Assembly (NCBI GenBank): GCA_963843605.1
Contig: CAWJLA010000002.1
Location: forward strand, 186,001 to 250,000
Source of the DNA: FEN-1297 sp963843605
GTDB lineage: Bacteria > Bacteroidota > Ignavibacteria > Ignavibacteriales > Ignavibacteriaceae
DNA: 64,000 bases
Direction: 5' to 3'
The stretch's first letter is position 1, and each line of letters starts with the position of its first letter. The notes below the pieces were generated by a model that saw nothing but the letters and a program-made list of their open reading frames with translations, was not told where the DNA came from and searched no databases. The translations under genes and the position numbers were made by a program. Of the stretch, positions 45,101 to 53,440 are shown piece by piece.

Positions 45101-45587
45101 AGTCTTTTGTTGTTCCGACAGTAAATCCTCTCACCAGTGTTCCGCTCTTTTCTATTCCTTTACCGAATATCGAATCGGGGGATAAAAAGCCCGGCTGTTC
45201 TTTTGCCACCTTCAGCGTGTCGCCGCTTTTAACATCAAATTTGTAAGCAAGACTTCTTATTTTATATTCATTACGAAGACTTAGGTTAACTGCCTGATAA
45301 GTTACAATTAAAGTATCGAATACCGAATACTGAAGCGTATCGGATAATTTAAATGTTGCCGACTCGTAATTAAATTTATAATCGGCTTTACTAAGCAATC
45401 TTTTATTCATTCTGATAGTTTCCGTAAAAGGAATTACGGCAGGGTTTGAAACACGGTACAAGTTTTCAAAGTTAACGTGCAGTGTATCTATGACAATTAA
45501 GGAATAAAATTTTTCCTGGGCTCTGGTAACAGCCAGTGAAAAAAGGACTGTAAAAAAGACAACTAAAAATCTAATTCCTAATTTCAA
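42117..45587 (-). CDS. Large exported outer-membrane/surface protein, distantly SprA-like
   Basis: A 1156-residue protein with a signal peptide (ending near TRAQ) and long beta-rich sequence ending in the aromatic EVRAYF, as in outer-membrane barrels. A conserved N-terminal block (GFTVGTTKDFSLNSGLRLQL, then SNDIEVVAALTDENTPIQPE, then VFIQVKHPNVVGTFGDYEL) resembles the repeated N-terminal domain of SprA-type gliding/secretion proteins of the FCB group, as I recall them. At about 839-854 there is a calcium-loop-like GDLNNNGIQDENEF. The start is a TTG, the only one that keeps the signal peptide. It is half the length of SprA, so equivalence is not claimed. Confidence 0.65.
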   Translation of the reverse strand: MKLGIRFLVVFFTVLFSLAVTRAQEKFYSLIVIDTLHVNFENLYRVSNPAVIPFTETIRMNKRLLSKADYKFNYESATFKLSDTLQYSVFDTLIVTYQAVNLSLRNEYKIRSLAYKFDVKSGDTLKVAKEQPGFLSPDSIFGKGIEKSGTLVRGFTVGTTKDFSLNSGLRLQLSGKLSNDIEVVAALTDENTPIQPEGNTAKLNELDKVFIQVKHPNVVGTFGDYELQQQYGEFGIINRKLQGLMGEFDYKGQKAFISIASSKGKFTTNQFNGVDGVQGPYKLSGENGEQDIIIISGTEQVFIDGIQVNRGERNDYIIDYANAQITFTPNKLITSASRISVDFEYTDRQYERTFFAAGVKSEVLKNKLGVQILYSREGDNQDAPIDISLSDSDKAILAAAGSNRFKASKSGVTLAQPDSLGVIRGIYEKADTLIDGQQYSFFIYNPGGTNSIYNVTFNYVGEQQGDYIRESIGDFKFVGIKQGNYMPLILLPLPELKQLGDVSVNYKPAEGMELNIDLAGSLWDKNRFSGISSSKVNGYARNIFFNLEPREVKLINADLGKIGFSYKDRYIENTFTTLDRINSVEFNRDFNISDSSSGQSEQLREFNLSLIPLKELNITSSYGFLKRGSYFSSDRFNNTILFTDNNRYKFIYNLDYVKSKDTYSNSNWFRQTGSAYYLLGKLKPGLDFLAEDRRDNIKGQDSVLSSSLKYWQLDPYIQLVDFSGFKLSAKYSMRQDYGALNGILVKQALSDAEYFEINYNGMGTFNSSLNFTVNNKYYSYAFKKAGYLNSQTILVRSQSQFNFIKPITGNLYYEVSTQKTAKLQKVFVKVAQGAGNYIYLGDLNNNGIQDENEFQPTLYDGDYSLVTVPTDQLYPVIDLKTNTRWKINYGELVKGDGIIPKLLHPLSSETYWRIEENTQEQDYKKIYLLDLADFQNPDKTINGSNQIQQDIFLFENNSDFSLRFRYAQTKSMNQYNGGIEQGYSREKSVRINFKMIPEISNQTDIVSQNDNLRAPVISNNRREITGSSFTSDFSYRPQRNIEVGFKINVGKKEDDFPAVPTLLNLNSQLLRFTFSFTGNGRLRIEFERDELIANTTQNYMPFQLTEGNLIGKNYFWRLNFDYRIAQNLQSTISYDGRLQGANRIVHTARAEVRAYF

Positions 45588-45896
45588 GAGATGAAGATTG
45601 TTTTGTGAAAAATAAACATAAATTTACGGGAAACTTATATCAAGTCTATATTGGAGAATGTTTGAATTTTCTGTTCTCTTAATATTATACAGAGGACAAA
45701 ATTATTTGAATAGTTATTGTTTGAAAGGTATAATATCAGCATGAGATATCCGGAAACGAATAATGCTCCGGAGAATTCGGAAACAATAATAGGAAAAGGC
45801 TGAAAGGCTAGAATAAATGTTCCAAATAATTTTGTTTAAAACAACAAATCGATTCTTACTAAATAACCAAACAAAAATACCGTGGCATTTACCGGA
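45588..45896. other. Intergenic gap without recognisable genes
   Basis: About 310 AT-rich bases between the last permease gene of the efflux operon and the start of the large surface protein gene. I see no conserved small frame and no clear terminator; it probably holds the promoter of the surface protein gene. Confidence 0.4.
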
Positions 45897-47132
45897 CTAT
45901 TCGTATCTCAAGGCCTCAATAGGATCCAGATTTGCAGCTTTGAAAGCCGGATAAGTACCGAATATAATTCCGACTAAAATACAAAGCGCCATACCTATTG
46001 CAACCCATTGATAAGGTATGGTGGCAGTTGCATTCAGAAATCCGCCGGCAAGGTTACCGATCCCTACACCCAGTACAATTCCGATGAAGCCGCCGATAAA
46101 ACACAGTATTATTGCTTCTACTAGGAATTGGAATAATATATGGCTTTTTCTCGCGCCTACTGCTTTCATTATTCCGATCTCTCTGGTACGTTCGGTCACC
46201 GAAACCAGCATAATATTCATTATGCCGACACCAGCTGCAATCAATGCAATTATTGAAATAACAAGAGCACCTATTTGAACTCCCCCTGTAATATCGTTAA
46301 TTTGATCCATTATACTTTCGTTACTGAATATTTCAAAATCATTTTCTTTCCCGGGTTCAACTTTTCTGATCGTTCGCATAAAACCGATCGATCTTTCAAT
46401 GGCAGAATTATATTCATCATCACTTTTTGCCATAATGGTTATGCTTACACTTTTCCTTTTTTGTCCGTAAATGGATTGCCATGTAGTTATCGGTATTACT
46501 ATATAACTGTCCATGGATTGACCGAAAAGTGCCGGTTGGGGTTCAAGTGTTCCAATTACCTTTATCGGCATTTTATCTACTTTTATAATCTGACCGACCG
46601 GATCGATAATACCTCCGAATAGTGCCTTCTCGACGTCCTTGCCAAGAATGCATACGTCGTTCCCGTACATTACATCAGTTTCGCGAATGGATCTTCCCGA
46701 TTCAACAGTTACGTTATGGGTATAGAAAGCACCAACAGTAACACCTACAACCGCTATATTCGGGTTTGTTTCTTTATTTCCGAACCGGATGATAGCACCG
46801 CCTTTGCCTTGTTCCGCGCCCATATATTTTACGTTAGTCATCAGTTTTTCAAACCGGTAATAGTCATCTAAGGTAATGTCTTTACGGTTTCGATATTTCT
46901 GCCATCCATCGTGCCCGCCGGTTTGGATTGCCGGAAATTTCGATATTTGGAAAGTATTTTTGCTTAGCATCGATACACCGTTCTGGATGCTTGTCTGCAG
47001 CATGGTTATAATAGTCATAATTACTATAATAGAAAAGATTCCGACCACAATTCCCAGAATTGTTAACAGCGTTCTAAGCCTGTTGGTTTTTAACGACTGT
47101 AACGAAAGGAAAAATATCTGATTGAATTGCAT
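45897..47132 (-). CDS. MacB/FtsX-type ABC permease, paralogue 4
   Basis: The 411-residue protein has the MacB-type topology: one N-terminal membrane helix (LRTLLTILGIVVGIFSIIVIM), a large periplasmic MacB_PCD domain (about 45-250), and an FtsX domain with three C-terminal helices (GVGIMNIMLVSVTERTREIG onward). It has no fused ATPase. It is closely similar to the next two genes upstream and must share the operon ATPase or act with a paralogue. It ends with the same PIEALRYE tail as its sisters. It is the most distal copy, 77 bases downstream of paralogue 3. Confidence 0.9.
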   Translation of the reverse strand: MQFNQIFFLSLQSLKTNRLRTLLTILGIVVGIFSIIVIMTIITMLQTSIQNGVSMLSKNTFQISKFPAIQTGGHDGWQKYRNRKDITLDDYYRFEKLMTNVKYMGAEQGKGGAIIRFGNKETNPNIAVVGVTVGAFYTHNVTVESGRSIRETDVMYGNDVCILGKDVEKALFGGIIDPVGQIIKVDKMPIKVIGTLEPQPALFGQSMDSYIVIPITTWQSIYGQKRKSVSITIMAKSDDEYNSAIERSIGFMRTIRKVEPGKENDFEIFSNESIMDQINDITGGVQIGALVISIIALIAAGVGIMNIMLVSVTERTREIGIMKAVGARKSHILFQFLVEAIILCFIGGFIGIVLGVGIGNLAGGFLNATATIPYQWVAIGMALCILVGIIFGTYPAFKAANLDPIEALRYE

Positions 47133-47209
47133 AATAACCCCCTTTTGATTTAGTTATTATTTTGCAAATTTTAGCGCGGCAAGAAATAAAAAAGAATCTG
47201 TAATACCGC

Positions 47210-48454
47210 TTATTCGTATCTTAACGCTTCAATCGGATCGAGGTTTGCTGCTTTATAAGCCGGATAAGTTCCGAAAACTACTCCGACCAAAACACATAAC
47301 GAGAATCCGATAATAATCCAATTCACCGGTACAGCCATCTGGGCATGTATTAAACTCCCTGCCAGATTGCCTACCCCAACTCCCAAAACAATTCCGATAA
47401 TCCCGCCTATTAAAGACAAAAGCACAGCCTCGATTAGAAATTGCATAAGGATTAAATTTTTCTTTGCGCCAATAGCTTTTCTAATACCAATTTCCCTTGT
47501 TCTTTCAGTTACCGATACGAGCATAATATTCATAATACCTACGCCGGCTGCGATTAAAGCAATAATCGAGACTATAATGGCTCCTATTTTCACTCCGCCG
47601 GTTATGTTGTTTATTTGGCTTATAATCGATTCATTGCTGAATACATCAAAGTCATTATCCTTGCCCGGCTGGATTTTTCTTATTATCCGCATGTAGCCTA
47701 TTGCCGATTCTATTGTCGACTGATAATCCTCTTTGCTGTTTGTCATTACAGTTATGTCAAGACTTCTGTGCAGTTTACCGAATATGTTTTGAAAAGTAGT
47801 TATCGGTATCAGTACATTACTGTCTCTGCTTCGGCCGAACAACTGCGGCTTTTGTTCAAGTACACCAATCACTTTCACCGGGTAATTATTGATTCTTATT
47901 ATTTGTCCGACCGGGTTAATGCTTGGAAATAATTTATCAACAATATCCTGTCCGATGTCGCAAACATCATTCGAGTATTTTACATCCAGGTCACGTATAT
48001 CCCGACCGTATGAAGCAGTCCAATCATTTGTTTTCATTGCCTCGGCTGAAATTCCGATTACAGATATATTCGGGTTAGTTTCCTGACCGTTATATTTTAC
48101 AACGACTCCTTCCCAGTCATCCTGAGCCCCGACATATTTCGCATTTTTCAGCATGCTTTTCAGTCTATCAAAATCCTCTAAGGTTATATCCTTGCGATTT
48201 CTGTATTTCATCCATGCTGAGTGGCCGCCTGTCATTATCGCGGGAAATTTTTGAATTTCAAATGTATTTTGTCCCAACTGTGATACACCGTTTTCAATAC
48301 TCTTTTGCAACATAGTTATGATTGTCATTATAACTATAATTGAAAAAATACCGACAACAACACCAAGTATCGTTAAAAATGTTCTTAATCTGTTCGCACT
48401 TACAGATTCTACCGAAATCAGAAAAATTTGTGAGAATTTCATGCCAACCAACAA
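47210..48454 (-). CDS. MacB/FtsX-type ABC permease, paralogue 3
   Basis: A 414-residue permease with the same layout as its neighbours: N-terminal helix, MacB_PCD periplasmic domain containing YRNRKDITLEDFDRLK, and FtsX domain starting at AGVGIMNIMLVSVTERTREI. It is separated from paralogue 2 upstream by a 420-base gap that contains an inverted-repeat element, so it may have its own promoter. It lacks an ATPase domain. Confidence 0.9.
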   Translation of the reverse strand: MLVGMKFSQIFLISVESVSANRLRTFLTILGVVVGIFSIIVIMTIITMLQKSIENGVSQLGQNTFEIQKFPAIMTGGHSAWMKYRNRKDITLEDFDRLKSMLKNAKYVGAQDDWEGVVVKYNGQETNPNISVIGISAEAMKTNDWTASYGRDIRDLDVKYSNDVCDIGQDIVDKLFPSINPVGQIIRINNYPVKVIGVLEQKPQLFGRSRDSNVLIPITTFQNIFGKLHRSLDITVMTNSKEDYQSTIESAIGYMRIIRKIQPGKDNDFDVFSNESIISQINNITGGVKIGAIIVSIIALIAAGVGIMNIMLVSVTERTREIGIRKAIGAKKNLILMQFLIEAVLLSLIGGIIGIVLGVGVGNLAGSLIHAQMAVPVNWIIIGFSLCVLVGVVFGTYPAYKAANLDPIEALRYE

Positions 48455-48680
48455 TAATATTTTGAGATAAAGATTTCATAGTTATCATTAGACAATTATT
48501 AATCTTATTTCGTTTACCTTGTTGTAAAGATAATGCTTGAAATTTATAAGTTCAAACATTAAAAATAGAATCTGCTCCGCAGTCTTTATATTGCAACTAG
48601 TTTTCGAAGCTATAATATTTTCTTAGAAACTTCGGGAAGATTTATAGTGCAGCTAAATATTTATCCGATTTCTGCAAATG

Positions 48681-48827
48681 AATTGTCAAGTTTTTTATCC
48701 GGACATTAGTAATTTTCATGGGAATTATTTCTTGATGCAATTATACTTTTACCCGCTTTAATAAAAGTATAATTACTTGCATTAAATCCCGTAGCCGCTT
48801 TAAAAATGATTTAAGATCTTGACAATT
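48681..48827. repeat. 147-bp hairpin-forming element inside the permease operon
   Basis: Ten-base inverted ends (AATTGTCAAG at 48681-48690, CTTGACAATT at 48818-48827) enclose imperfectly pairing flanks and a central hairpin with perfect 13-bp arms (AATTATACTTTTA at 48739-48751, complement at 48762-48774). No coding frame is inside. The rest of the 420-base gap between paralogues 2 and 3 shows nothing recognisable. Confidence 0.5.
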
Positions 48828-48876
48828 TTAACTGACGTTATTTCGGCACAGTGCCCTATTCATTCTTAGCACAAAA

Positions 48877-50109
48877 CTATTCGTATCTTAAAGCTTCGAT
48901 CGGATCGAGATTGGAAGCCTTATATGCCGGATACGTACCGAATATAATGCCCACAAGTATACAAAGAGAAAATCCTATTAAGACCCAGTTATACGGAATT
49001 GCCATCTGTGCATTCAAAAAGCTACCCGCCAAATTGCCTACACCCACACCAAGCAGTATCCCTATAAATCCGCCGGTTACGCATAATATTATTGCCTCAA
49101 TCAAAAATTGATATAAGATAGAAAATTTTCTGGCGCCAATGGCTTTTCTGATTCCTATTTCCCTGGTTCTCTCAGTTACGGATACTAGCATTATATTCAT
49201 AATACCGACACCGGCAGCCAGCAAAGCAATTATAGAGATAACAATCGCTCCGATTCTTACGCCGCCTGTTATATTATTGATCTGCCCCATTATAGATTCA
49301 TTGCTGAATATGTCGAAATCGTTTTCTTTGCCCGGCGGAACTTTTCTTATAGTTCGCATATAACCGATTGCAGATTCAATGGTAGAGTTGTAATCTTCTT
49401 TGCTGGTAGACATAACGGTAATATTTATACTTCTGTTAAGTTTGCCGTATATAGACTGAAATGTGGTTATCGGCATAATCAGATAACTGTCCCTGGTCTC
49501 ACCGAATAATTGAGGCTGTTTATCAAGAACACCCGCAACTGTTAAAGGATAATTATTTACCCTAATTATCTGACCTACCGGATTTATGTATGGAAATAAT
49601 TTATCGACAATATCCTGCCCTATATCGCAAACAGCGTTTGAATATTTAATATCAATTTCTCTGATGTCCCTGCCTCTGGCAGCAGTCCAATTATTGGTTT
49701 TCATTGCATCGGCTGAAATACCTGCGACAGAAATATTTGGATTTGTTTCCTCACCGTTAAATTTAACCACCTGTCCCATCTGCCACTGTTCCGCACCGAT
49801 ATATTGTGCCTGGGTAAGCATTCCCTTAAGCCTGTTGTATTCTTCCAGGGTTAAATCTTTTCTGTTCCTGTATTTAAGATGCGCGGCATGACCCCCGTTC
49901 ATTAAGGCCGGGAACTTCTGTATTTGAAAAGTATTCTGACTAAGCTGCGAAACACCGTTTTCAATACTATTCTGAAGCATCGTAATTACTGTCATTATAA
50001 CTATAATTGAAAATATACCGACCACAATACCCAGCATAGTTAGCAACGTTCGTAGTCTGTTCCCCTTAATAGACTGAACCGACATAAGGAAAATTTCATA
50101 TAATTTCAT
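48877..50109 (-). CDS. MacB/FtsX-type ABC permease, paralogue 2
   Basis: A 410-residue permease, very similar to paralogues 3 and 4, with the N-terminal helix (LRTLLTMLGIVVGIFSIIVIM), the periplasmic MacB_PCD domain and the FtsX domain. Its start overlaps the stop of paralogue 1 by one base (TAATG), so it is translationally coupled to the conserved part of the efflux operon. It lacks an ATPase domain. Confidence 0.92.
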   Translation of the reverse strand: MKLYEIFLMSVQSIKGNRLRTLLTMLGIVVGIFSIIVIMTVITMLQNSIENGVSQLSQNTFQIQKFPALMNGGHAAHLKYRNRKDLTLEEYNRLKGMLTQAQYIGAEQWQMGQVVKFNGEETNPNISVAGISADAMKTNNWTAARGRDIREIDIKYSNAVCDIGQDIVDKLFPYINPVGQIIRVNNYPLTVAGVLDKQPQLFGETRDSYLIMPITTFQSIYGKLNRSINITVMSTSKEDYNSTIESAIGYMRTIRKVPPGKENDFDIFSNESIMGQINNITGGVRIGAIVISIIALLAAGVGIMNIMLVSVTERTREIGIRKAIGARKFSILYQFLIEAIILCVTGGFIGILLGVGVGNLAGSFLNAQMAIPYNWVLIGFSLCILVGIIFGTYPAYKASNLDPIEALRYE

Positions 50110-51353
50110 TATTCAAACCTCAAAGCTTCGACCGGATCCATTTTCGCGGCAGTATAGGCCGGCGCAAATCCCGAAACCAATCCGGTAATTAATGATACAA
50201 CTATTGCAATTACTACTGCTTCATATTGAACAGAGGTACGTATAAATTGATTAACCAAAAAGCTTAACAATATTGCGGCTATCAGGCCTGCTATTCCGCC
50301 TACCAAGCAGATAAAAGAAGATTCCAAAAGAAACTGGGTTAATATTGTTCTTTTTTTTGCTCCGATTGCTTTACGTAAGCCTATTTCTTTTGTCCTCTCT
50401 TTTACCGAAACAAACATAATATTCATAATTCCGATTGCACCGACGAATAATGATAATCCTGTTATAAATAATCCTGCTATCTGAATAACGCCGACTGTTT
50501 TATTAAAAGTATCAATTAGACCTTCCTGCTGGTTAATTCCGAAATCGTTGGGATCGTTATATTTTAGCCCTCTAATTTTCCTCATAATACCTTCGGCTTC
50601 GGCCTTGGTATTTTCTATTTCGGCAGTGCTTGTAGCGCGCACATTAATCGTAACACTGCTCGATCTGTGCTTAGAAAAATATTTAAATACACTGCCGATC
50701 GGAACATAAACCTGCTGGTCAGGATTCATATCTCCCAATAAGAAACTTCCCTGTTCGGCAAGAACACCGACAATTCTAAAATTTACCGGACCTATTTTTA
50801 CGCTTCTTCCAATCGAATTTCCGTAAGGAAACAGATCTTTGGCAACCTGGTGACCTAATACACACACGTTTCTGGCACTCTTAGATTCTATTTCCGAATA
50901 AAATCTGCCCTGATCGAAAGTCAGGTTTGTAGTTCTGATATAGTCGGCGTTAGAACCGTTCACCACAACGTTGTCAACAGAATTCTGCTGAAATTTTACA
51001 GTCTGTCTTGTTCCTAAAGTAGGGGCAACTGCTGCCGGAAGTTTGGCAAGTTCTTTGAATTTTTCAAAATCCTCCATGGTAATATTCTGTCTGTTTCTCA
51101 TTTCCCACCATGGCGTGTTTGAAAACCAGGTCCATTTAGAAACATACAATACATCGGATCCCAATGCGCTTATTCCCTGCTGAAACGAATTATCGATTCC
51201 CTTTATTGCGGTTGTCATTAAAACTACAACCGTAACTCCTATAAATATCCCAAGCATGGTTAAGATTGCCCGTACTTTGTTTGCTCTTAAAGCCCTTAAA
51301 GCAATCAACATGCTTTCTTTAAATTCAAATGATAATAAAGCTATGCCTGACAT
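50109..51353 (-). CDS. MacB/FtsX-type ABC permease, paralogue 1
   Basis: A 414-residue permease with an N-terminal helix (RAILTMLGIFIGVTVVVLM), a MacB_PCD domain and an FtsX domain (GAIGIMNIMFVSVKERTKEIG). It is clearly more divergent from the other three than they are from one another, so it is likely the original partner of the ATPase encoded 32 bases upstream. It probably forms a MacB-like mechanotransmission exporter with the adaptor and TolC proteins of the operon. Confidence 0.92.
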   Translation of the reverse strand: MSGIALLSFEFKESMLIALRALRANKVRAILTMLGIFIGVTVVVLMTTAIKGIDNSFQQGISALGSDVLYVSKWTWFSNTPWWEMRNRQNITMEDFEKFKELAKLPAAVAPTLGTRQTVKFQQNSVDNVVVNGSNADYIRTTNLTFDQGRFYSEIESKSARNVCVLGHQVAKDLFPYGNSIGRSVKIGPVNFRIVGVLAEQGSFLLGDMNPDQQVYVPIGSVFKYFSKHRSSSVTINVRATSTAEIENTKAEAEGIMRKIRGLKYNDPNDFGINQQEGLIDTFNKTVGVIQIAGLFITGLSLFVGAIGIMNIMFVSVKERTKEIGLRKAIGAKKRTILTQFLLESSFICLVGGIAGLIAAILLSFLVNQFIRTSVQYEAVVIAIVVSLITGLVSGFAPAYTAAKMDPVEALRFE

Positions 51354-51385
51354 AATAATACCCGCTAATTAAATTATACACATTT

Positions 51386-52111
51386 TTACTTATGAACTTC
51401 AGTGCTGCGAAGTTTAGGAATATATCTGTTTTCAACAGGCTTATCTGATTCGATTAAACCGTCTTTTATTCTGATAATTCTGGCTGCGTGTTCTGCAATA
51501 TATTCTTCATGAGTAACCAGTATAATGGTATTACCTCTCTCATAAATTTCATTAAAAAGAATCATAATTTCTTCTCCCGTTTTGGAGTCGAGATTACCCG
51601 TCGGTTCATCGGCTAAAATTATCGAAGGTCTGGTAACAATCGCCCTGGCAACAGCAACTCTTTGTCTTTGACCTCCCGATAGTTCATTCGGCTTATGATG
51701 CATTCTGTCCTTTAACCCGACGTCAGACAAAGCTTCTTCGGCTCTTTCACGTCTTTCGTGTGCGGGTATGCCGGCATAAATTAATGGGAGTTCTACATTA
51801 TGAAGGGCGTCAGATCTGGAAAGAAGGTTGAATGTCTGAAAAACAAATCCGATTTCCTTGTTCCTAATTTTTGCAAGATCATTATCGGTCATATCACTGA
51901 CACTTACTCCGGTAAAATCGTATTTACCGGAGCTGGGAGTGTCCAAACATCCCAGCATATTCATTAAAGTAGATTTGCCTGAACCCGAAGGTCCCATGAT
52001 TGCTACATATTCATTCTTATCTATTCTAATAGAGATATCTCTTATAGCGTGAACTTCTTCAGAACCAACAGTGTAAACTTTAGCAATGTGTTCTATATTT
52101 ATTATATTCAT
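51386..52111 (-). CDS. MacB/LolD-type ABC transporter ATPase
   Basis: A 241-residue ATPase with all catalytic motifs intact: Walker A GPSGSGKST, Q-loop FVFQTFNLLSR, signature ELSGGQRQRVAVARA, Walker B IILADEPTGNLD and switch His in VTHEEYIA. It is the only ATPase in an operon with four permeases. It is typical of type VII (MacB/LolCDE/FtsEX) transporters. Eighteen bases separate it from the adaptor gene upstream. Confidence 0.95.
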   Translation of the reverse strand: MNIINIEHIAKVYTVGSEEVHAIRDISIRIDKNEYVAIMGPSGSGKSTLMNMLGCLDTPSSGKYDFTGVSVSDMTDNDLAKIRNKEIGFVFQTFNLLSRSDALHNVELPLIYAGIPAHERRERAEEALSDVGLKDRMHHKPNELSGGQRQRVAVARAIVTRPSIILADEPTGNLDSKTGEEIMILFNEIYERGNTIILVTHEEYIAEHAARIIRIKDGLIESDKPVENRYIPKLRSTEVHK

Positions 52112-52128
52112 TTTTAAATCCGATTTTT

Positions 52129-53415
52129 TTATTTATTAGAGCTGAACATTTTTACTTTATTATCTACTCTGATATTCGTGTCATTATTCAATTCTCTGGA
52201 TATAGCTCTATACGGTCCGGTTATAACTTCTTCGCCATTTTTTAATCCGCTTTTAATTTGAATATAATTATCATCGCTTATACCGGTTTCTACGTCAACA
52301 GATTTCGCTTTCCCGCCCTTTGCAAGAAAAACTATCTCTTTAAGTTTTTCCGTATCAGTTACTTTCTTCTTAGAATTATTTGTTTTATCGGACTCTTCAC
52401 CCTCAGCAGGAGTCGGCATATTATTTCTGGCGGTTACGCTTTGAATCGGAACGCTTAATACATTATGCAAGGTTTTGGTTTCGATCTTTGCATTGCATGA
52501 CATTCCCGGTTTAAAACCAGGATCAAAATCTATAAATTTAAGCTTAACTTCAAAATTTACAACCTGTTCCTGTGTGCCTGTACCGGTGCTGATTGCTGTA
52601 TTTCCTATCTGATAAACTATTCCTCTGAATATTTTGTCTCCGAAAGCATCGATTTTTATTCTGGCAGTGTCACCTACTGAAAGTAAAACTACATCATTCT
52701 CATCAACGTCTACTACCGCAAGCATACTCTTCAGATCTGAAACAGTCATAATGTTAGTTCCTTGGCTGTAAAAGCTTCCAAGTACTCTGTCGCCGAGTTG
52801 AACATTAAGCTGACTTACAACCCCGTCCATAGGCGAATAAATAGTTGTTTTGCTCAACTGGTCGTTCTGAACTTTAAGGCCGGCTGTCATATTAGTAATT
52901 TGGGCCTGAGCACTTTTAAAATTTGCTTCAGCGGTTAAGTACGCGCTCTTAGCTGCTTCTAAATCGGCATCGCTGGCTAGGTTTTTTGCATGAAGTTCTT
53001 TTGTTCTGTTATAATCGCCGGTTACTTTTTCAAGCTGAGCTTTATTCATAGATAAGGAAGCATCTGCCGATTTCAATCCGGCTTCCGATTGTTCAACCTG
53101 TGCCATATAGGCATCTGAGCGAATTTTAATTAACAGTTGCCCTTTTTTTACATATTGTCCTTCCTTTACGGGAAGTTGCACTATTTCTCCGGTAACTTCC
53201 GGAGTTATTACAACTTTAAATTCCGGGTCAAGCGAACCTGTTGCCGTAACACTCTGGGTTATTGTTCTGCTTGATACTTTTTCGGTCTGGACTTGAACAA
53301 TTTCCGCCCTGCTTCCCCCGAGTATTGCAATTAATACCAGCGCAACTACAAGAACACCGATCCCGGAAAAAATAATAACTTTTTTCTTTGATTTCTTTTG
53401 ATTTCCGTTTGCCAT
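52129..53415 (-). CDS. MacA/HlyD-type periplasmic adaptor protein
   Basis: A 428-residue membrane-fusion protein with one N-terminal membrane helix (residues about 12-30). Next come a lipoyl/barrel-sandwich half (VTPEVTGEIVQLPVKEGQYV), a long coiled-coil hairpin (about 100-190), and the second lipoyl half and beta-barrel (TTIYSPMDGVVSQLNVQLGD). It bridges the inner-membrane permease to the TolC channel. It lies between tolC and the ATPase gene. Confidence 0.93.
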   Translation of the reverse strand: MANGNQKKSKKKVIIFSGIGVLVVALVLIAILGGSRAEIVQVQTEKVSSRTITQSVTATGSLDPEFKVVITPEVTGEIVQLPVKEGQYVKKGQLLIKIRSDAYMAQVEQSEAGLKSADASLSMNKAQLEKVTGDYNRTKELHAKNLASDADLEAAKSAYLTAEANFKSAQAQITNMTAGLKVQNDQLSKTTIYSPMDGVVSQLNVQLGDRVLGSFYSQGTNIMTVSDLKSMLAVVDVDENDVVLLSVGDTARIKIDAFGDKIFRGIVYQIGNTAISTGTGTQEQVVNFEVKLKFIDFDPGFKPGMSCNAKIETKTLHNVLSVPIQSVTARNNMPTPAEGEESDKTNNSKKKVTDTEKLKEIVFLAKGGKAKSVDVETGISDDNYIQIKSGLKNGEEVITGPYRAISRELNNDTNIRVDNKVKMFSSNK

Positions 53416-53440
53416 TTAAAATATACTCCTCTATTAAATT

